In this document: positions 36,652-46,075 of the stretch, piece after piece
Numbering within the stretch: position 1 is the first letter of the stretch
Layout: each line of letters opens with the position of its first letter
Source: Candidatus Acidiferrum typicum
Lineage (GTDB): Bacteria; Acidobacteriota; Terriglobia; Acidiferrales; UBA7541
NCBI GenBank assembly: GCA_002478115.1
Contig: DLMH01000180.1
Location: forward strand, 1 to 57,428
Length of the DNA stretch: 57,428 nucleotides
Reading direction: 5' to 3'
Program-made: the position numbers and the translations under genes
The notes under the pieces: model-generated
Told to the model about the DNA's origin: nothing
Databases searched by the model: none
What the model saw: only the letters and a program-made list of their open reading frames with translations

Positions 36652-38091
36652 ATGAAGCGGATGGGCGTAGTGTGTTGTTGCCTGATAATCCTGGTGCTCA
36701 CCGCGTTTCCTCTCCTGGCCCAACAATCGCAAGTCCCCGCAACACCCCCCGCCCCCACCGCAAGCGCCGCCACCCCGGAAGTTCCCCAGGCCGTCACCGA
36801 GAAGCTGAACCAATTGGAGCAGAAGGTGAAGGCAGCGCAGTCGTCCGCGGACAACGCGTGGATGCTGGTATGCGCGGCGTTGGTGTTGCTCATGACCGGG
36901 CCGGGGCTGGCACTGTTTTATGGCGGACTGGTGCGCCGGAAGAATGTGCTGGCGATCATGATGCAGAGTTTCGCGCTGATGGCGCTAATCACAGTGCTGT
37001 GGGCGCTGGTGGGTTACAGTTTGTGCTTCGGCGGCGACGGGCCGGTGATCGGGAATTTCGAGCATGCGTTTCTGCGGGGAGTGGGAGTAACGCCGAACGC
37101 CGATTATGCCGGCACGATCCCGCAAACCACCTTCATGATTTACCAGTTGATGTTTGCGATCATCACGCCTGCGCTGATTACGGGAGCGACCGCGGAACGC
37201 ATGAAATTTTCCGGCACGGTGCTGTTCATGACGCTGTGGTTTCTGGTGGTGTACGCGCCGATGGCGCACATGGTCTGGGGCAAGGGCGGGTTTTTGAACG
37301 CCGCCGCGGGACGATTCCCGACGCTGGATTTTGCGGGCGGTACAGTGGTGCATGTCACCTCGGGGGTTTCCGCGCTGGTTTGCGCGTTGTACTTGGGAAA
37401 GCGTGTGGGCTACCCGAGCCAACCAATGCCGCCGCACAGCCTGGTTCTGAGCTTTACGGGTGCGTGCTTGCTGTGGGTGGGATGGTTCGGGTTTAACGCG
37501 GGGAGCGCGCTGGCTTCGAACGGGCTGGCATCGAGCGCATTCGTGGCCACGCATTTTGGAGCGGCCGCAGCGGCGCTGGGATGGAGCCTGGCGGAATGGC
37601 TGAAGCATGGAAAGGCGAGTGCGCTGGGAGCGATTTCCGGAGCGGTGGCGGGACTGGTGGCGATCACGCCCGCGGCGGGTTTCGTGGGCCCGATACCGGC
37701 TTTGGCAATAGGGTTCATTGCCGGGGTGTTTTGTTTCTGGATGGTAACCCGGATCAAAGGGATGTTCCGCTATGATGACGCGCTGGATGCGTTTGGGGTG
37801 CACGGCGCGGGAGGAACGATCGGCGCGCTGCTGACGGGCGTGTTCGCGCAGGCAGCGATCAACCCGATCTTCGGCGAAGGAAAACCCGTGGGCGGATTAG
37901 ATGGGCGCTGGAGGCAGGTGGGCAACCAGTTGGTGGGCGTGTTGATCGCGTGGAGTATTGCGCTGGTTGGGACGATTGTTCTTTTGAAGCTGGTGGATCT
38001 GCTGACGGGCGTGCGCGTCCATGAAGAACACGAAGTTGCCGGTCTGGACATCACGTTGCACGGCGAAGAAGGGTATAACCTGGAAACCTAA
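36652..38091 (+). CDS. amtB: Ammonium transporter
   Basis: A 479-residue Amt/Rh channel. It has a cleavable signal peptide (about 1-24) and a Pro/Ala/Gln-rich linker with a short coiled part (about 25-70) before 11 membrane segments. Pore histidines are in YAPMAHMVWG and FGVHGAGGTIG. Amt signature FAGGTVVHVTSG is present. The start at 36652 is set by GGAGAG 4 nt upstream and by the signal peptide; the longer reading from 36601 has none. It heads the operon amtB-glnK-glnD. A TATAAT at 36560-36565 may be its promoter, without a clear -35 or sigma-54 site. Confidence 0.95.
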   Translation: MKRMGVVCCCLIILVLTAFPLLAQQSQVPATPPAPTASAATPEVPQAVTEKLNQLEQKVKAAQSSADNAWMLVCAALVLLMTGPGLALFYGGLVRRKNVLAIMMQSFALMALITVLWALVGYSLCFGGDGPVIGNFEHAFLRGVGVTPNADYAGTIPQTTFMIYQLMFAIITPALITGATAERMKFSGTVLFMTLWFLVVYAPMAHMVWGKGGFLNAAAGRFPTLDFAGGTVVHVTSGVSALVCALYLGKRVGYPSQPMPPHSLVLSFTGACLLWVGWFGFNAGSALASNGLASSAFVATHFGAAAAALGWSLAEWLKHGKASALGAISGAVAGLVAITPAAGFVGPIPALAIGFIAGVFCFWMVTRIKGMFRYDDALDAFGVHGAGGTIGALLTGVFAQAAINPIFGEGKPVGGLDGRWRQVGNQLVGVLIAWSIALVGTIVLLKLVDLLTGVRVHEEHEVAGLDITLHGEEGYNLET

Positions 38092-38478
<387 letters not shown>

Positions 38479-38480
38479 GC

Positions 38481-41132
38481 ATGACGATGGCCTCCCCCCG
38501 CTTAGGTCTCGAAGCCGGCTATCGGCCGAAGAAGAAAATGACAGACCCGGTAAGCTCGTTGTCAGTGCTGGGGCCGCAGTGCGACGCCCAGCGCGAGCGG
38601 ATTCGCAAGCTGTTTGATAACGGCGCCAGCGCGCAGGACACGCTGCGGCAGTTGTGTGAACTGGCGGACGGCGCGATCCAGCAGGTCTTTGCGGAACTCT
38701 TGCGATCTCGCCAGGCGCCGGCGCAGGGATTCTGCCTGCTGGCGCTGGGCGGCTACGGCCGCGAGATGCTGTTTCCCTACTCGGACCTCGACCTGCTGTT
38801 TCTTTTCGGCAATGAAAAATCGGAAGAAGAGTTTCGCCCGCTGATCGCGGAGTTTTCGCGGACCCTGTGGGACCTGGGATTTCGTGTCAGTTCGGCGGGG
38901 CGCACGCTGGACGAGTGCCGGAGGATCGAAGAAGACAACGCGGAATTCCACTTGGCCATGCTGGACCGGCGCTTCCTGGACGGCGACGCTACGCTGTTTG
39001 AAAAACTGGACGCGAAAGTAATGTCTGGCCCGGAAAAGCAGGCGCGGCCGTTTCTGCTGAACGAACTGCAGCGACTGATGTGCGACCGGCTGAACCGCTA
39101 CGGAAACACCATTTTTCACCTGGAGCCGAATGTCAAAGAGGCGCCCGGGGGCCTGCGCGATTACCACTCGACACTTTGGATGCGGCAGCTTGCAGGCGAC
39201 CGCCGCGATCCGCGCATCAGCCCGGTGAACGAGGACGAACTGACGCGCAATGCGGTGGAATTTCTGAGCGCCATCCGATGTTTTCTGCATTACAGCAACG
39301 CGCGAAACGACAACACACTGACGTACGAATTGCAGGCGGGGGCGGCGGAGCGCTCGCTGGGCATTGACGACAATCTGCGGCGCAATGCCGCCGAATGGAT
39401 GCGCCTGTATTTCCGGCACGCACGCACGCTGAACCGGCAATTGCTTCGCTACATGGAGCAGCGGCCGCAAGCCACCATGACGCTGCGGCAACGCCTGGTG
39501 AATGCAACGCTGGGGGCGCGGCAGGAAGGCACCAATGGAAAGCCGTTCATGGTGCGCGATGGATTGCTGGAACTGACGAATGAGCAAGCCTATGCCGATC
39601 GCAATGCCACTTATGCTCTGCTGACCGAGGCGTCGCGAACGGGAGTACCGGTAAGCCGAGAAGCCGAGCGCAGCATCGCCTATATCATGACGCATCCCGA
39701 ATTGCCGCAGCGGAATTCGCGGATTGCGTGGCCGGTGTTGAGCGAGATTCTGGGCGCGGATTACCCGGGGATGGCGTTGCGGCCCATGCACCGGTTGGGA
39801 TTGCTGATTGAATTGCTGCCCGAATTCCGCACCATCGATTCGCTGGTCGTGCGCGACTTTTATCACCGCTACACGGTGGACGAACATTCGCTGCGCACGA
39901 TCGAGCATCTGCAGGAACTGGCGGAGCCGCCGGATTCGCGCGGCTTGCATTTCACCCAGCTCTGGCGCACGGTGGACCGCCGCGACCTCTTGATTCTTTC
40001 TCTGCTGCTGCATGACGTGGGCAAAGGCATGCCGGTGGGAAATCACATAGTGGGTAGTCTGCAAGCGCTGGAAATCGCCGCCGACCGGCTGAGGCTGGAG
40101 CCGGAAGAGAAAGCGGAAGTTCACTTTTTGATTGAGCACCATTTGGACATGTCCGCAACGGTGCAGCGCCGCGACATTTTCGATCCCGCCACGGTTTCGG
40201 CGTTTGCCACGAATGTGGTCACACATGAACGGTTGCAGCGCCTTTGCCTTTTGACCTACGCGGACATCCACGCGGTGAACCCGGAAGCGCTCACGCCATG
40301 GAAAGCGGAAATGTTGTGGCGGCTGTTCGTGTCGACCTCAAATTATTTCAGCCGGACGTTGGACCGCGACCGGCTGCACGCATCCGACGAATCGATCCTG
40401 CTGGAACAGGTGCGGCAGCAGGCGCTGGGTGCGTCAAAGGCGGATATCGAGCGTTTCCTTGATGGCTTCCCGCGGCGCTACCTGGCGGTGCATTCGCCGG
40501 CGGAAATTGCGGCGCACTTCGCGTTGTACCGGAAGCTAGGTGCGGAACCCGTGCAGACTGATGTCAAGGTGACGCACCACGCCTATACGCTGACGCTGCT
40601 GTCGGCGGACCGGCCGGCGCTGTTCGCGACGATTGCGGGCGTGCTGGCGGCGTGGGGCATGAACATCGTGAAGGCCGACGCCTTTGCGAATGCCGCCGGG
40701 GTTGTGCTGGATACATTCAACTTCGTGGACCTGCACCGCACGCTGGAGCTGAATCCTGGGGAAATTGTGCGGTTCCGACAGAGCATCGCGGATATCGTCA
40801 ATGGCAAGCAGGCGCTGGAGCCGCTCCTAAAGGGAAGGTTGGCGGCGGCACTCGCACGTCCGCCGAAGGTTGCAGTGCCAACAACGCTGAATTTCGACGA
40901 TGCGTCGTCGGATCAGTGCACGCTCATGGAAATAGTAACGCAGGACCGGCCGGGGCTGTTGTATGGCATTGGGTCGGCATTGTCGCGGCTGGGCTGCAAC
41001 ATTGAAGTGGCGTTGATTGACACGGAAGGCCAGAAGGCGATTGACGTGTTTTACCTCACCGGGCAGGGAAAGAAGCTCGCGCCGCAGAAACAGGAATTGC
41101 TGCGGGAAGTCTTGAACGCGACGTTGTCTTGA
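38481..41132 (+). CDS. glnD: [Protein-PII] uridylyltransferase / uridylyl-removing enzyme
   Basis: An 883-residue bifunctional nitrogen sensor. Domains in order: nucleotidyltransferase with GGYGREMLFPYSDLDLLF (about 90-107), a helical linker, HD hydrolase (HDVGKGM near residue 510), and two C-terminal ACT domains (RPALFATIAGVLAAWGMNI at about 712 and RPGLLYGIGSALSRLGCNI at about 825) that bind glutamine. It uridylylates PII Tyr51 when glutamine is low and removes UMP when it is high. Length matches the E. coli enzyme. ATG at 38481 lies 2 nt after the glnK stop; a second ATG at 38538 could be used. Confidence 0.96.
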   Translation: MTMASPRLGLEAGYRPKKKMTDPVSSLSVLGPQCDAQRERIRKLFDNGASAQDTLRQLCELADGAIQQVFAELLRSRQAPAQGFCLLALGGYGREMLFPYSDLDLLFLFGNEKSEEEFRPLIAEFSRTLWDLGFRVSSAGRTLDECRRIEEDNAEFHLAMLDRRFLDGDATLFEKLDAKVMSGPEKQARPFLLNELQRLMCDRLNRYGNTIFHLEPNVKEAPGGLRDYHSTLWMRQLAGDRRDPRISPVNEDELTRNAVEFLSAIRCFLHYSNARNDNTLTYELQAGAAERSLGIDDNLRRNAAEWMRLYFRHARTLNRQLLRYMEQRPQATMTLRQRLVNATLGARQEGTNGKPFMVRDGLLELTNEQAYADRNATYALLTEASRTGVPVSREAERSIAYIMTHPELPQRNSRIAWPVLSEILGADYPGMALRPMHRLGLLIELLPEFRTIDSLVVRDFYHRYTVDEHSLRTIEHLQELAEPPDSRGLHFTQLWRTVDRRDLLILSLLLHDVGKGMPVGNHIVGSLQALEIAADRLRLEPEEKAEVHFLIEHHLDMSATVQRRDIFDPATVSAFATNVVTHERLQRLCLLTYADIHAVNPEALTPWKAEMLWRLFVSTSNYFSRTLDRDRLHASDESILLEQVRQQALGASKADIERFLDGFPRRYLAVHSPAEIAAHFALYRKLGAEPVQTDVKVTHHAYTLTLLSADRPALFATIAGVLAAWGMNIVKADAFANAAGVVLDTFNFVDLHRTLELNPGEIVRFRQSIADIVNGKQALEPLLKGRLAAALARPPKVAVPTTLNFDDASSDQCTLMEIVTQDRPGLLYGIGSALSRLGCNIEVALIDTEGQKAIDVFYLTGQGKKLAPQKQELLREVLNATLS

Positions 41133-41280
41133 GCGGCCGCGCCGGAAGACCCGTAGTAAAAATCAGAAAAAACTGACTGAACGTTGAGACCCCGCCGAGA
41201 GGGGACGCAGTCCCATTGAGGTTCGGGTTAGAAGTGCTGTGGCCCTGCAAAGGCGGAGGGGCGCTGGATGTTGATCCGGC

Positions 41281-41697
41281 TCAAGCCATGAGTTCGCGGA
41301 CTTTGGCGACGAGTTGCGCGGATTCGTAGACGGGCTTTTCGAGGTAGCCATCGGCGCCAGAGGATTCCAGAAGGCGTTCGCGGTCGCCGCTCATGGCATG
41401 GGCGGTGGCGAGAAGCACGGGAAGGCGCCGGGGAGATTTTTCCTTTAGGAGACGGCAGAGTTCGACGCCGTTGACGTTACGGCCGTCCCATTCGGCATTG
41501 GTCAGAGAGACATCGAGCAGGACGAGGTCAACTTCGCCTGCCGCAACTTCGCGGAGGATGCCGGGCACATCTTCGGTGATCAGACAGGAAAAACCGCCGG
41601 CACGCTCCAGCGCCATCTGGAAAAACTTGGCGACCAGCGCGTTATCCTCGACGATGATGATGCGCTGCTTTCTTCCCTGCGGGGCGGGCTGATTCAT
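41281..41697 (-). CDS. Single-domain response regulator
   Basis: A 138-residue CheY-like receiver. Acidic pocket E17/D18 (IIIVEDNA), phospho-acceptor D62 (LVLLDVSL), T near residue 98 (LLATAHAM) and lysine in YLEKPVYES. A loop insertion (TNAEWDGRNVNG, about 66-77) after the phosphorylation site is unusual. There is no output domain. Its ATG overlaps the stop of the histidine kinase gene (ATGA, 4 nt), so the two proteins form a pair. The 148 nt downstream carry no gene I can support. Confidence 0.9.
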   Translation of the reverse strand: MNQPAPQGRKQRIIIVEDNALVAKFFQMALERAGGFSCLITEDVPGILREVAAGEVDLVLLDVSLTNAEWDGRNVNGVELCRLLKEKSPRRLPVLLATAHAMSGDRERLLESSGADGYLEKPVYESAQLVAKVRELMA

Positions 41698-42980
41698 GCG
41701 GGCCGGGCCTCCGGCGGCTGGGCATGCGAGGCCAGCGGGAGCGTGAACCAGGCGATGGAGCCATTGCCCTTGGAGCCGCCTTCCAAACCGATTTTGCCGT
41801 GCATCATTTCGACGAGGCGTTTGGCGATGGCCAGGCCGAGGCCGGAGCCGGTAATTCCGCTCAGCGCCGCGGGATCGTGGCGGACAAATTTCTCGAACAC
41901 GGAGTCGCGCTTGTCCGCCGGAATGCCGATGCCGGTGTCCTCAATTTCAATTCGCAGGAAGCCTTGCGCGTGGTCGACGGTGGCACGGATCGCCACGCCA
42001 CCGCTGGGAGTGAACTTTACGGCGTTGGAGAGGAGGTTGAGAAGCACCTGGCGAAAACGGATTTCGTCGCCCCGCACGAGCGGGAGTTGCTGTTCCAGTG
42101 TTTCGTCAACGAGCCGCAGATTGCGGGAAGCCGCCTGCACAGCAACAAGGGGCAGGGTGGAATCGAGGACGGCCCGGGGATCGAGTTCCTCGAGTTGCAG
42201 CGCCAGCTTTCCCGCTTCGATGGAGGAGATGTCCAGAAGATCGTTGACGAGGCGAAGGAGCAACTGGCCGCTGCTGAAGACATCGCGGAGGACTTCTTTT
42301 TCTTCTTCTGGGCTGATGCATAAACCATCGAGAACAAGTTTGGTAAAGCTGAGAATGGAGTTGAGAGGTGTGCGCAGGTCGTGGGAAACCTGGGCGAGGA
42401 ATTCGTCCTTGATGGCGTTGGCTTCGGCGAGTTGCAAGCCGGCCTGCGCAAGCTCCTGATTGAGGGTTTGCAGATGTGCCATGGTGGCGCGGAAATAGGA
42501 ATCGCACATCAGATTGAGGTCCAGGTCGAGGATCTTGCTGAGTGCCTGGGAATAGGCGAGGCGCTCCTTGCGGTTGGGAAATTCGTCGAACATCTTCTCC
42601 TGAAGAAACGAGCGCACCACGCCCATGGCGCTAATGACGTATTTCTGGTCGAGAGCGATGCGCACGTGGCGGAAACCGATCTGGAAGCGATCGTCAGCGT
42701 AGTGTTCGTCGTAGACGCCGTTGAACAGCCCGCGGCCCCAGGCCTGGAGCGTGGACTTGAGCCGCACAACCTGGGCTTGGCCACCAGTGAAAACGCGGCT
42801 CGCCCCGGGATGGTGGGGAATCTGAGCGTAGAAGCGCTCCGCCATTTCGGGGAGATGCTTTTCCAAGCGCGGGAGGAGGCGTTTGAGAAGGATGGCGTCG
42901 TTTTCGCCAAGGTGGAGGTAACGCTTCATCTCCTCGATGAAGGTCTCTTCGCGGGGTTGAGATGGAACCGGGGCCGACAT
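41694..42980 (-). CDS. Globin-coupled sensor histidine kinase
   Basis: A 428-residue cytosolic kinase. The N-terminal domain (about 10-170) is a protoglobin-type globin-coupled sensor: FYAQIPHHPGASRVF and the proximal haem histidine H105 in GFRHVRIALDQKYV. A helical link (about 170-190) leads to a HisKA domain with phospho-acceptor H200 in VSHDLRTPLNSILSF, then HATPase_c with N-box LLSNAVKFTP, ETGIGIP-like EDTGIGIP and GSGLGLAIAKRLV. In the family such proteins sense O2, CO or NO through haem. It lacks membrane segments. It is coupled to the receiver gene downstream. Gas sensing is inferred from the domain. Confidence 0.88.
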   Translation of the reverse strand: MSAPVPSQPREETFIEEMKRYLHLGENDAILLKRLLPRLEKHLPEMAERFYAQIPHHPGASRVFTGGQAQVVRLKSTLQAWGRGLFNGVYDEHYADDRFQIGFRHVRIALDQKYVISAMGVVRSFLQEKMFDEFPNRKERLAYSQALSKILDLDLNLMCDSYFRATMAHLQTLNQELAQAGLQLAEANAIKDEFLAQVSHDLRTPLNSILSFTKLVLDGLCISPEEEKEVLRDVFSSGQLLLRLVNDLLDISSIEAGKLALQLEELDPRAVLDSTLPLVAVQAASRNLRLVDETLEQQLPLVRGDEIRFRQVLLNLLSNAVKFTPSGGVAIRATVDHAQGFLRIEIEDTGIGIPADKRDSVFEKFVRHDPAALSGITGSGLGLAIAKRLVEMMHGKIGLEGGSKGNGSIAWFTLPLASHAQPPEARPA

Positions 42981-43150
42981 CTTGGGGATGATACCACTGG
43001 TCGAAGGGTGGGAATACCGGGGTAGAGGGTCGGCGCTGGGGTGGGGGGAAACTCCCCAGAATTGGGTGATCTGCCGCAGAGCGGCGCGTGGCGCCGAAAA
43101 TGGCTATCTAAAACATGTATTTACAATTAGTTACGGGCCGTAAGTTGGTC

Positions 43151-43166
43151 TGTGACGTGCATCACC
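43151..43166 (+). promoter_or_regulatory. CRP/FNR-type operator upstream of the UspA gene
   Basis: TGTGACGTGCATCACC matches the consensus TGTGA-N6-TCACA at 9 of 10 defined positions. It stands about 47 nt before the ATG of the tandem UspA gene. A second dyad, ttacgg-g-ccgtaa, lies just upstream at 43131-43143. Confidence 0.5.
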
Positions 43167-43212
43167 TACTTGAATCGGCTCGTCACACGTGTTGTCGGAG
43201 AACGCATAGATC

Positions 43213-44124
43213 ATGTCCACAGGGAGAGTGACCGTCAAGGACGACCTAAACAAGACTGTCGTGGAGTTTCGCCGGATCCTGGTGGCTACGGATTTTTCGG
43301 AAGGGGCACGGGGCGCACTGCAGTACGCGCTGACGATTGCCCGCCGGTTCAGGAGCAAGGTATACCTGGCACACGTGATTCCCTCGCAGGTTTTCCACTT
43401 TGTCTCGCCGGAATCGTCGGCGGAAGCGATTCAGAAAGCCAAGGTATTTGCGATCGGCGCATTGCGCCGATGGATCGATTCCGCGGCGATGGGAGACGTG
43501 GAACACGAGGAGCTACTGGTCGAAGGGCAGGTGTGGCCGGTGCTGCAGGAACTGATCAAGTCGCACGAAATTGATCTGCTGGCGATGGGCACGCACGGGC
43601 GCACTTCGCAAAAGAAACTCCTGCTGGGGGCCGTGGCCGAGGAGGTTTTCCGCCTGGCGGAATGTCCGATCCTGAGCGCGGGCCCTGAGGTGCGAGTGGA
43701 GGCCGGGAAGAAGGCGGAGTTGCGGCGATTGTTGTACGCGACAAACCTGAAGCCGCACGCCGAACGAGCGGCAAGTTTGGCGTTCGCACTCGAGCGCGCG
43801 TACCAGGCGAAGCTCACAGTGCTGAACGTGGTGGAGGAGAGCGGCGATCCCTCGCAAGAGGGCCACGAGATTGTCCGGGAATTCCTGGTCAAACGGCTGA
43901 AGAAGGGAATGCCGGCAGCCTGCAAGAATACTTGCGAGCCGGAGTTTCTGGTGCGGTTTGGCGAAGCGGCACAGGAAATATTGCGAACGGCGGCGGAGCA
44001 GGATGCCGACCTGCTCGTATTAGGCCTGCGCGGCAGTCCAAAACTTGCGGGACAACTGCCTTCGGCAACCGCCTACGAACTGGTGCGGCAAGCGCCGTGC
44101 CCCGTGCTCACGCTGAGAACGTAG
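43213..44124 (+). CDS. Tandem universal stress protein (two UspA domains)
   Basis: A 303-residue protein with two Usp domains (about 20-158 and 168-302). The first has the full ATP-binding pattern GTHGRTSQKKLLLGAVAEEV. The second has GLRGSPKLAGQLPSATAYEL, which departs from G-2x-G-9x-G-S/T, so only the first domain clearly binds ATP. Tandem Usps are common in stress, anaerobiosis and redox responses. Upstream lie a CRP/FNR-like site and, divergent, the globin-coupled kinase. ATG at 43213 has a weak, distant GGAG. The 136 nt downstream hold no gene. Confidence 0.9.
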   Translation: MSTGRVTVKDDLNKTVVEFRRILVATDFSEGARGALQYALTIARRFRSKVYLAHVIPSQVFHFVSPESSAEAIQKAKVFAIGALRRWIDSAAMGDVEHEELLVEGQVWPVLQELIKSHEIDLLAMGTHGRTSQKKLLLGAVAEEVFRLAECPILSAGPEVRVEAGKKAELRRLLYATNLKPHAERAASLAFALERAYQAKLTVLNVVEESGDPSQEGHEIVREFLVKRLKKGMPAACKNTCEPEFLVRFGEAAQEILRTAAEQDADLLVLGLRGSPKLAGQLPSATAYELVRQAPCPVLTLRT

Positions 44125-44260
44125 ACAGGTGCAGGCGTGGAAAGCAACGGGGGAGAGCTATAGCAAGGTAAGGAGTTTCCGGCAATTTCAAACGGCTCGA
44201 GGAGCTCGCCTGGCAGGGAAGGAAACATTCCAGGTGGTTCCCCATCAGAGGATCAGGCGG

Positions 44261-44587
44261 CTAGAAATCTTCTTGCGGCTTGCGCCCCCAGAGTTTTTGT
44301 GGAGTTTTCGGCGAGCGAGCGGCCCGATAGGAATCTAATTCTGCGGCAGTGATGACGAATTGAGTTTCCGCGGGGTTGTTCGAATGAGCGGCCAGCTCCG
44401 CTTGCAACCTCTCCGAGCAGATAGACGGAGCATCCTGATAACGAGCGCGATGGGAAATGAAGGCCTCGTTGGCAATGTTCAAAGTAAAATCGCGCTCTTC
44501 GGCGGCCCCACGGACATGAAAAGTGTACTCGCGGGAGAGAGGCTTCGCCTGGAAGCCGATGTACTGCACAATGATGCCGGTGCTCAT
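44261..44587 (-). CDS. Hypothetical protein (108 aa), partner of the next gene
   Basis: A small protein with a strand-rich first half (IIVQYIGFQAKPLSREYTFHV, FTLNIANEAF in two parts) and a helical second half (CSERLQAELAAHSNN, ITAAELDSYRAA). The family is unknown to me. Its ATG overlaps the stop of the upstream gene by 4 nt (ATGA), so the two are made together. Confidence 0.6.
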   Translation of the reverse strand: MSTGIIVQYIGFQAKPLSREYTFHVRGAAEERDFTLNIANEAFISHRARYQDAPSICSERLQAELAAHSNNPAETQFVITAAELDSYRAARSPKTPQKLWGRKPQEDF

Positions 44588-44829
44588 TTGGCGCCTGGCA
44601 CGAACACCCTGGCAGCCAGCGTCGGAGGCGGCTTCACCGCCTTAACACGCTTGGCGCGACGGCGTTTCGGTGGTGTTCCTTCGGCAGGTTCGACGACCAT
44701 CAGGCTGGTGACGAACAGCTTGAGGCCATGAGTGTCGAAATCAATGGTAGTGCGATCCAAGCTGGATTCGGTGATGACCCCACAACCATACTGAAAATGC
44801 TTGATGTATTGGCCGACGGAAACAGTCAT
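44584..44829 (-). CDS. Small Tudor/CarD-like domain protein (81 aa)
   Basis: The core VGQYIKHFQYGCGVITESSL with a following TTIDFDTHGLKLFV resembles the V.H..FG.G.V.......I.F...G.K.L beta-barrel found in CarD-like, DUF3553 and UvrD tail modules, which bind proteins of transcription or repair. A basic tail follows (PPKRRRAKRVKAVK). The ATG at 44829 has GGAGG upstream; the longer reading adds a region that overlaps noncoding sequence. Translationally coupled (ATGA) to the 108-residue hypothetical gene. Function is inferred from the fold only. Confidence 0.6.
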   Translation of the reverse strand: MTVSVGQYIKHFQYGCGVITESSLDRTTIDFDTHGLKLFVTSLMVVEPAEGTPPKRRRAKRVKAVKPPPTLAARVFVPGAK

Positions 44830-44936
44830 AAGAAGATCCTCCAAGTTACAAACAGCATCGTGCGCCGGGCCTCGCGGGCGGTGAACGAAGCGCGGCGGCA
44901 AAGTTACAAAGAATCGCTGTGGAACTCCCGGGCCAG

Positions 44937-45266
44937 CTAGTAGCGTCGCCGCCCATCTCCGCTGGAGCGTCCACCGGAGTAGCCGCGGCCGCCGGAACGA
45001 TCCCCGCCGCCACGTGATTCTTGGGGACGCGCCTCATTCACCTGCAAGGCGCGGCCTTCGATATCCATGCCGTTGAACTCGCCGATGGCTTTGGTAGCGT
45101 CGTCAGCTGCTCCCAACTCCACAAAACCAAATCCGCGCGAGCGCCCGGTTTCGCGGTCAGTAATGACGCGAGCCGAGGCCACCTGATATCCCTTCGTAAC
45201 GAAAAGCTGCTGCAGGCCTTCGTCCGTCATGCCAAACGACAGATTCCCAACATAGAGTTTTGTCAT
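44937..45266 (-). CDS. RRM-domain RNA-binding protein
   Basis: A 109-residue protein with one RNA recognition motif (1-80): RNP2 LYVGNL (4-9) and RNP1 RGFGFVEL (about 44-51). An Arg/Gly-rich tail (about 82-109, GGGDRSGGRGYSGGRSSGDG) adds nonspecific RNA affinity. Such small RRM proteins act as cold- or stress-linked RNA chaperones in cyanobacteria and Acidobacteriota. AAAGGA lies upstream of the ATG. A related protein is encoded at 51446-51796. Confidence 0.93.
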   Translation of the reverse strand: MTKLYVGNLSFGMTDEGLQQLFVTKGYQVASARVITDRETGRSRGFGFVELGAADDATKAIGEFNGMDIEGRALQVNEARPQESRGGGDRSGGRGYSGGRSSGDGRRRY

Positions 45267-45381
45267 ACGCGTTTCCTTTTCCTATCCCTTTCCTTACCTT
45301 CAAAAGAGAAAATCCGATTCATTTCTTGCTTTGCACCATCAAAAACGTCTCTTCCCGGGACTCGTGAGGGCAAGCCATCCA

Positions 45382-45765
45382 TCAGGCAGAAACCTTGCCT
45401 CTGTCCTGAATATGCCGCCGGTTTGCCGAAATACTGAGAAAGGCCAGGCCGACGAAACGCTTCAAGACTACCACGTTGACTTCCAGGGAATTGAATTTGC
45501 GGCCACGGAGTCCAGCCAGTATCCGGGTAACGGCCTTTCGCAGGGTGCCGGGATAGGCGCGGCCCACAACCTTTGCTTTGTACTCGCCCGTGAGACGAAC
45601 GAAATTCCAATTGGCCTGTTTAATCCTGTGATTGAAGGAGTAGCCATCGAAGTGCTTCACCACGCGCCAGCCAGGCAAAAAAGCGTCACTTTCCACGGCC
45701 AAGCTCGGCGGCAGAACGGCGCCATCTCGTATGAGAATCATCCCGGTTTCACTATCGTGTGGCAT
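45382..45765 (-). CDS. Hypothetical protein (127 aa)
   Basis: A compact, mixed alpha/beta protein (AFLPGWRVVKHFDGYSFNHR, LRKAVTRILAGLRGRKFNSL, VVVLKRFVGLAFLSISANRR). I believe close relatives recur in Acidobacteriota, but I cannot name a function. ATG at 45765 is chosen for the upstream GGAG; ATG at 45792 is also in frame. Same direction as the RRM gene 115 nt downstream. Confidence 0.65.
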   Translation of the reverse strand: MPHDSETGMILIRDGAVLPPSLAVESDAFLPGWRVVKHFDGYSFNHRIKQANWNFVRLTGEYKAKVVGRAYPGTLRKAVTRILAGLRGRKFNSLEVNVVVLKRFVGLAFLSISANRRHIQDRGKVSA

Positions 45766-45808
45766 CGAACAAGTCTCCGTGGAATTCATCATTTTGCGCC
45801 GGGAACAG

Positions 45809-46075
45809 TTAAAAGGCCCTTATGCGAATGGTCCTGCCGTTGAGCAAGGCAGCCAGAATCGTGACGAGCGCGGCGCAAACGATCGCTACGAATGTGGTCA
45901 CGAATGTTCCGGAATAACCGGAGAAGCCCACCGAGCGAGCCAGAACACCGCCAAGGACTGCACCGGCGACACCCATGGCAAGATCCATCGAGGGACCGTA
46001 GCCATTGCCTTCGAGGCTCTTACCGGCAATCCACCCTGCAGCTAATCCGGCAAAAATCCAAATCAGGAATTGCAT
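45809..46075 (-). CDS. GlsB/YeaQ/YmgE-family stress membrane protein
   Basis: An 88-residue protein of the transglycosylase-associated (GlsB/YeaQ) family. It has three hydrophobic helices: LIWIFAGLAAGWIAG, MGVAGAVLGGVLA and the C-terminal FVAIVCAALVTILAALLNG. Members are small inner-membrane proteins linked to general stress. The start at 46075 is firm (AGGAGG 4 nt upstream). Confidence 0.88.
   Translation of the reverse strand: MQFLIWIFAGLAAGWIAGKSLEGNGYGPSMDLAMGVAGAVLGGVLARSVGFSGYSGTFVTTFVAIVCAALVTILAALLNGRTIRIRAF

Noticed and set aside
38562..40271. 569-codon open frame antisense to glnD
   Set aside because: GlnD is complete with all domains; the antisense peptide is Gln/Arg-rich noise.
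41133..41280. Possible small gene or RNA between glnD and the response regulator
   Set aside because: Only a weak GC hairpin and no ribosome site or coding pattern.
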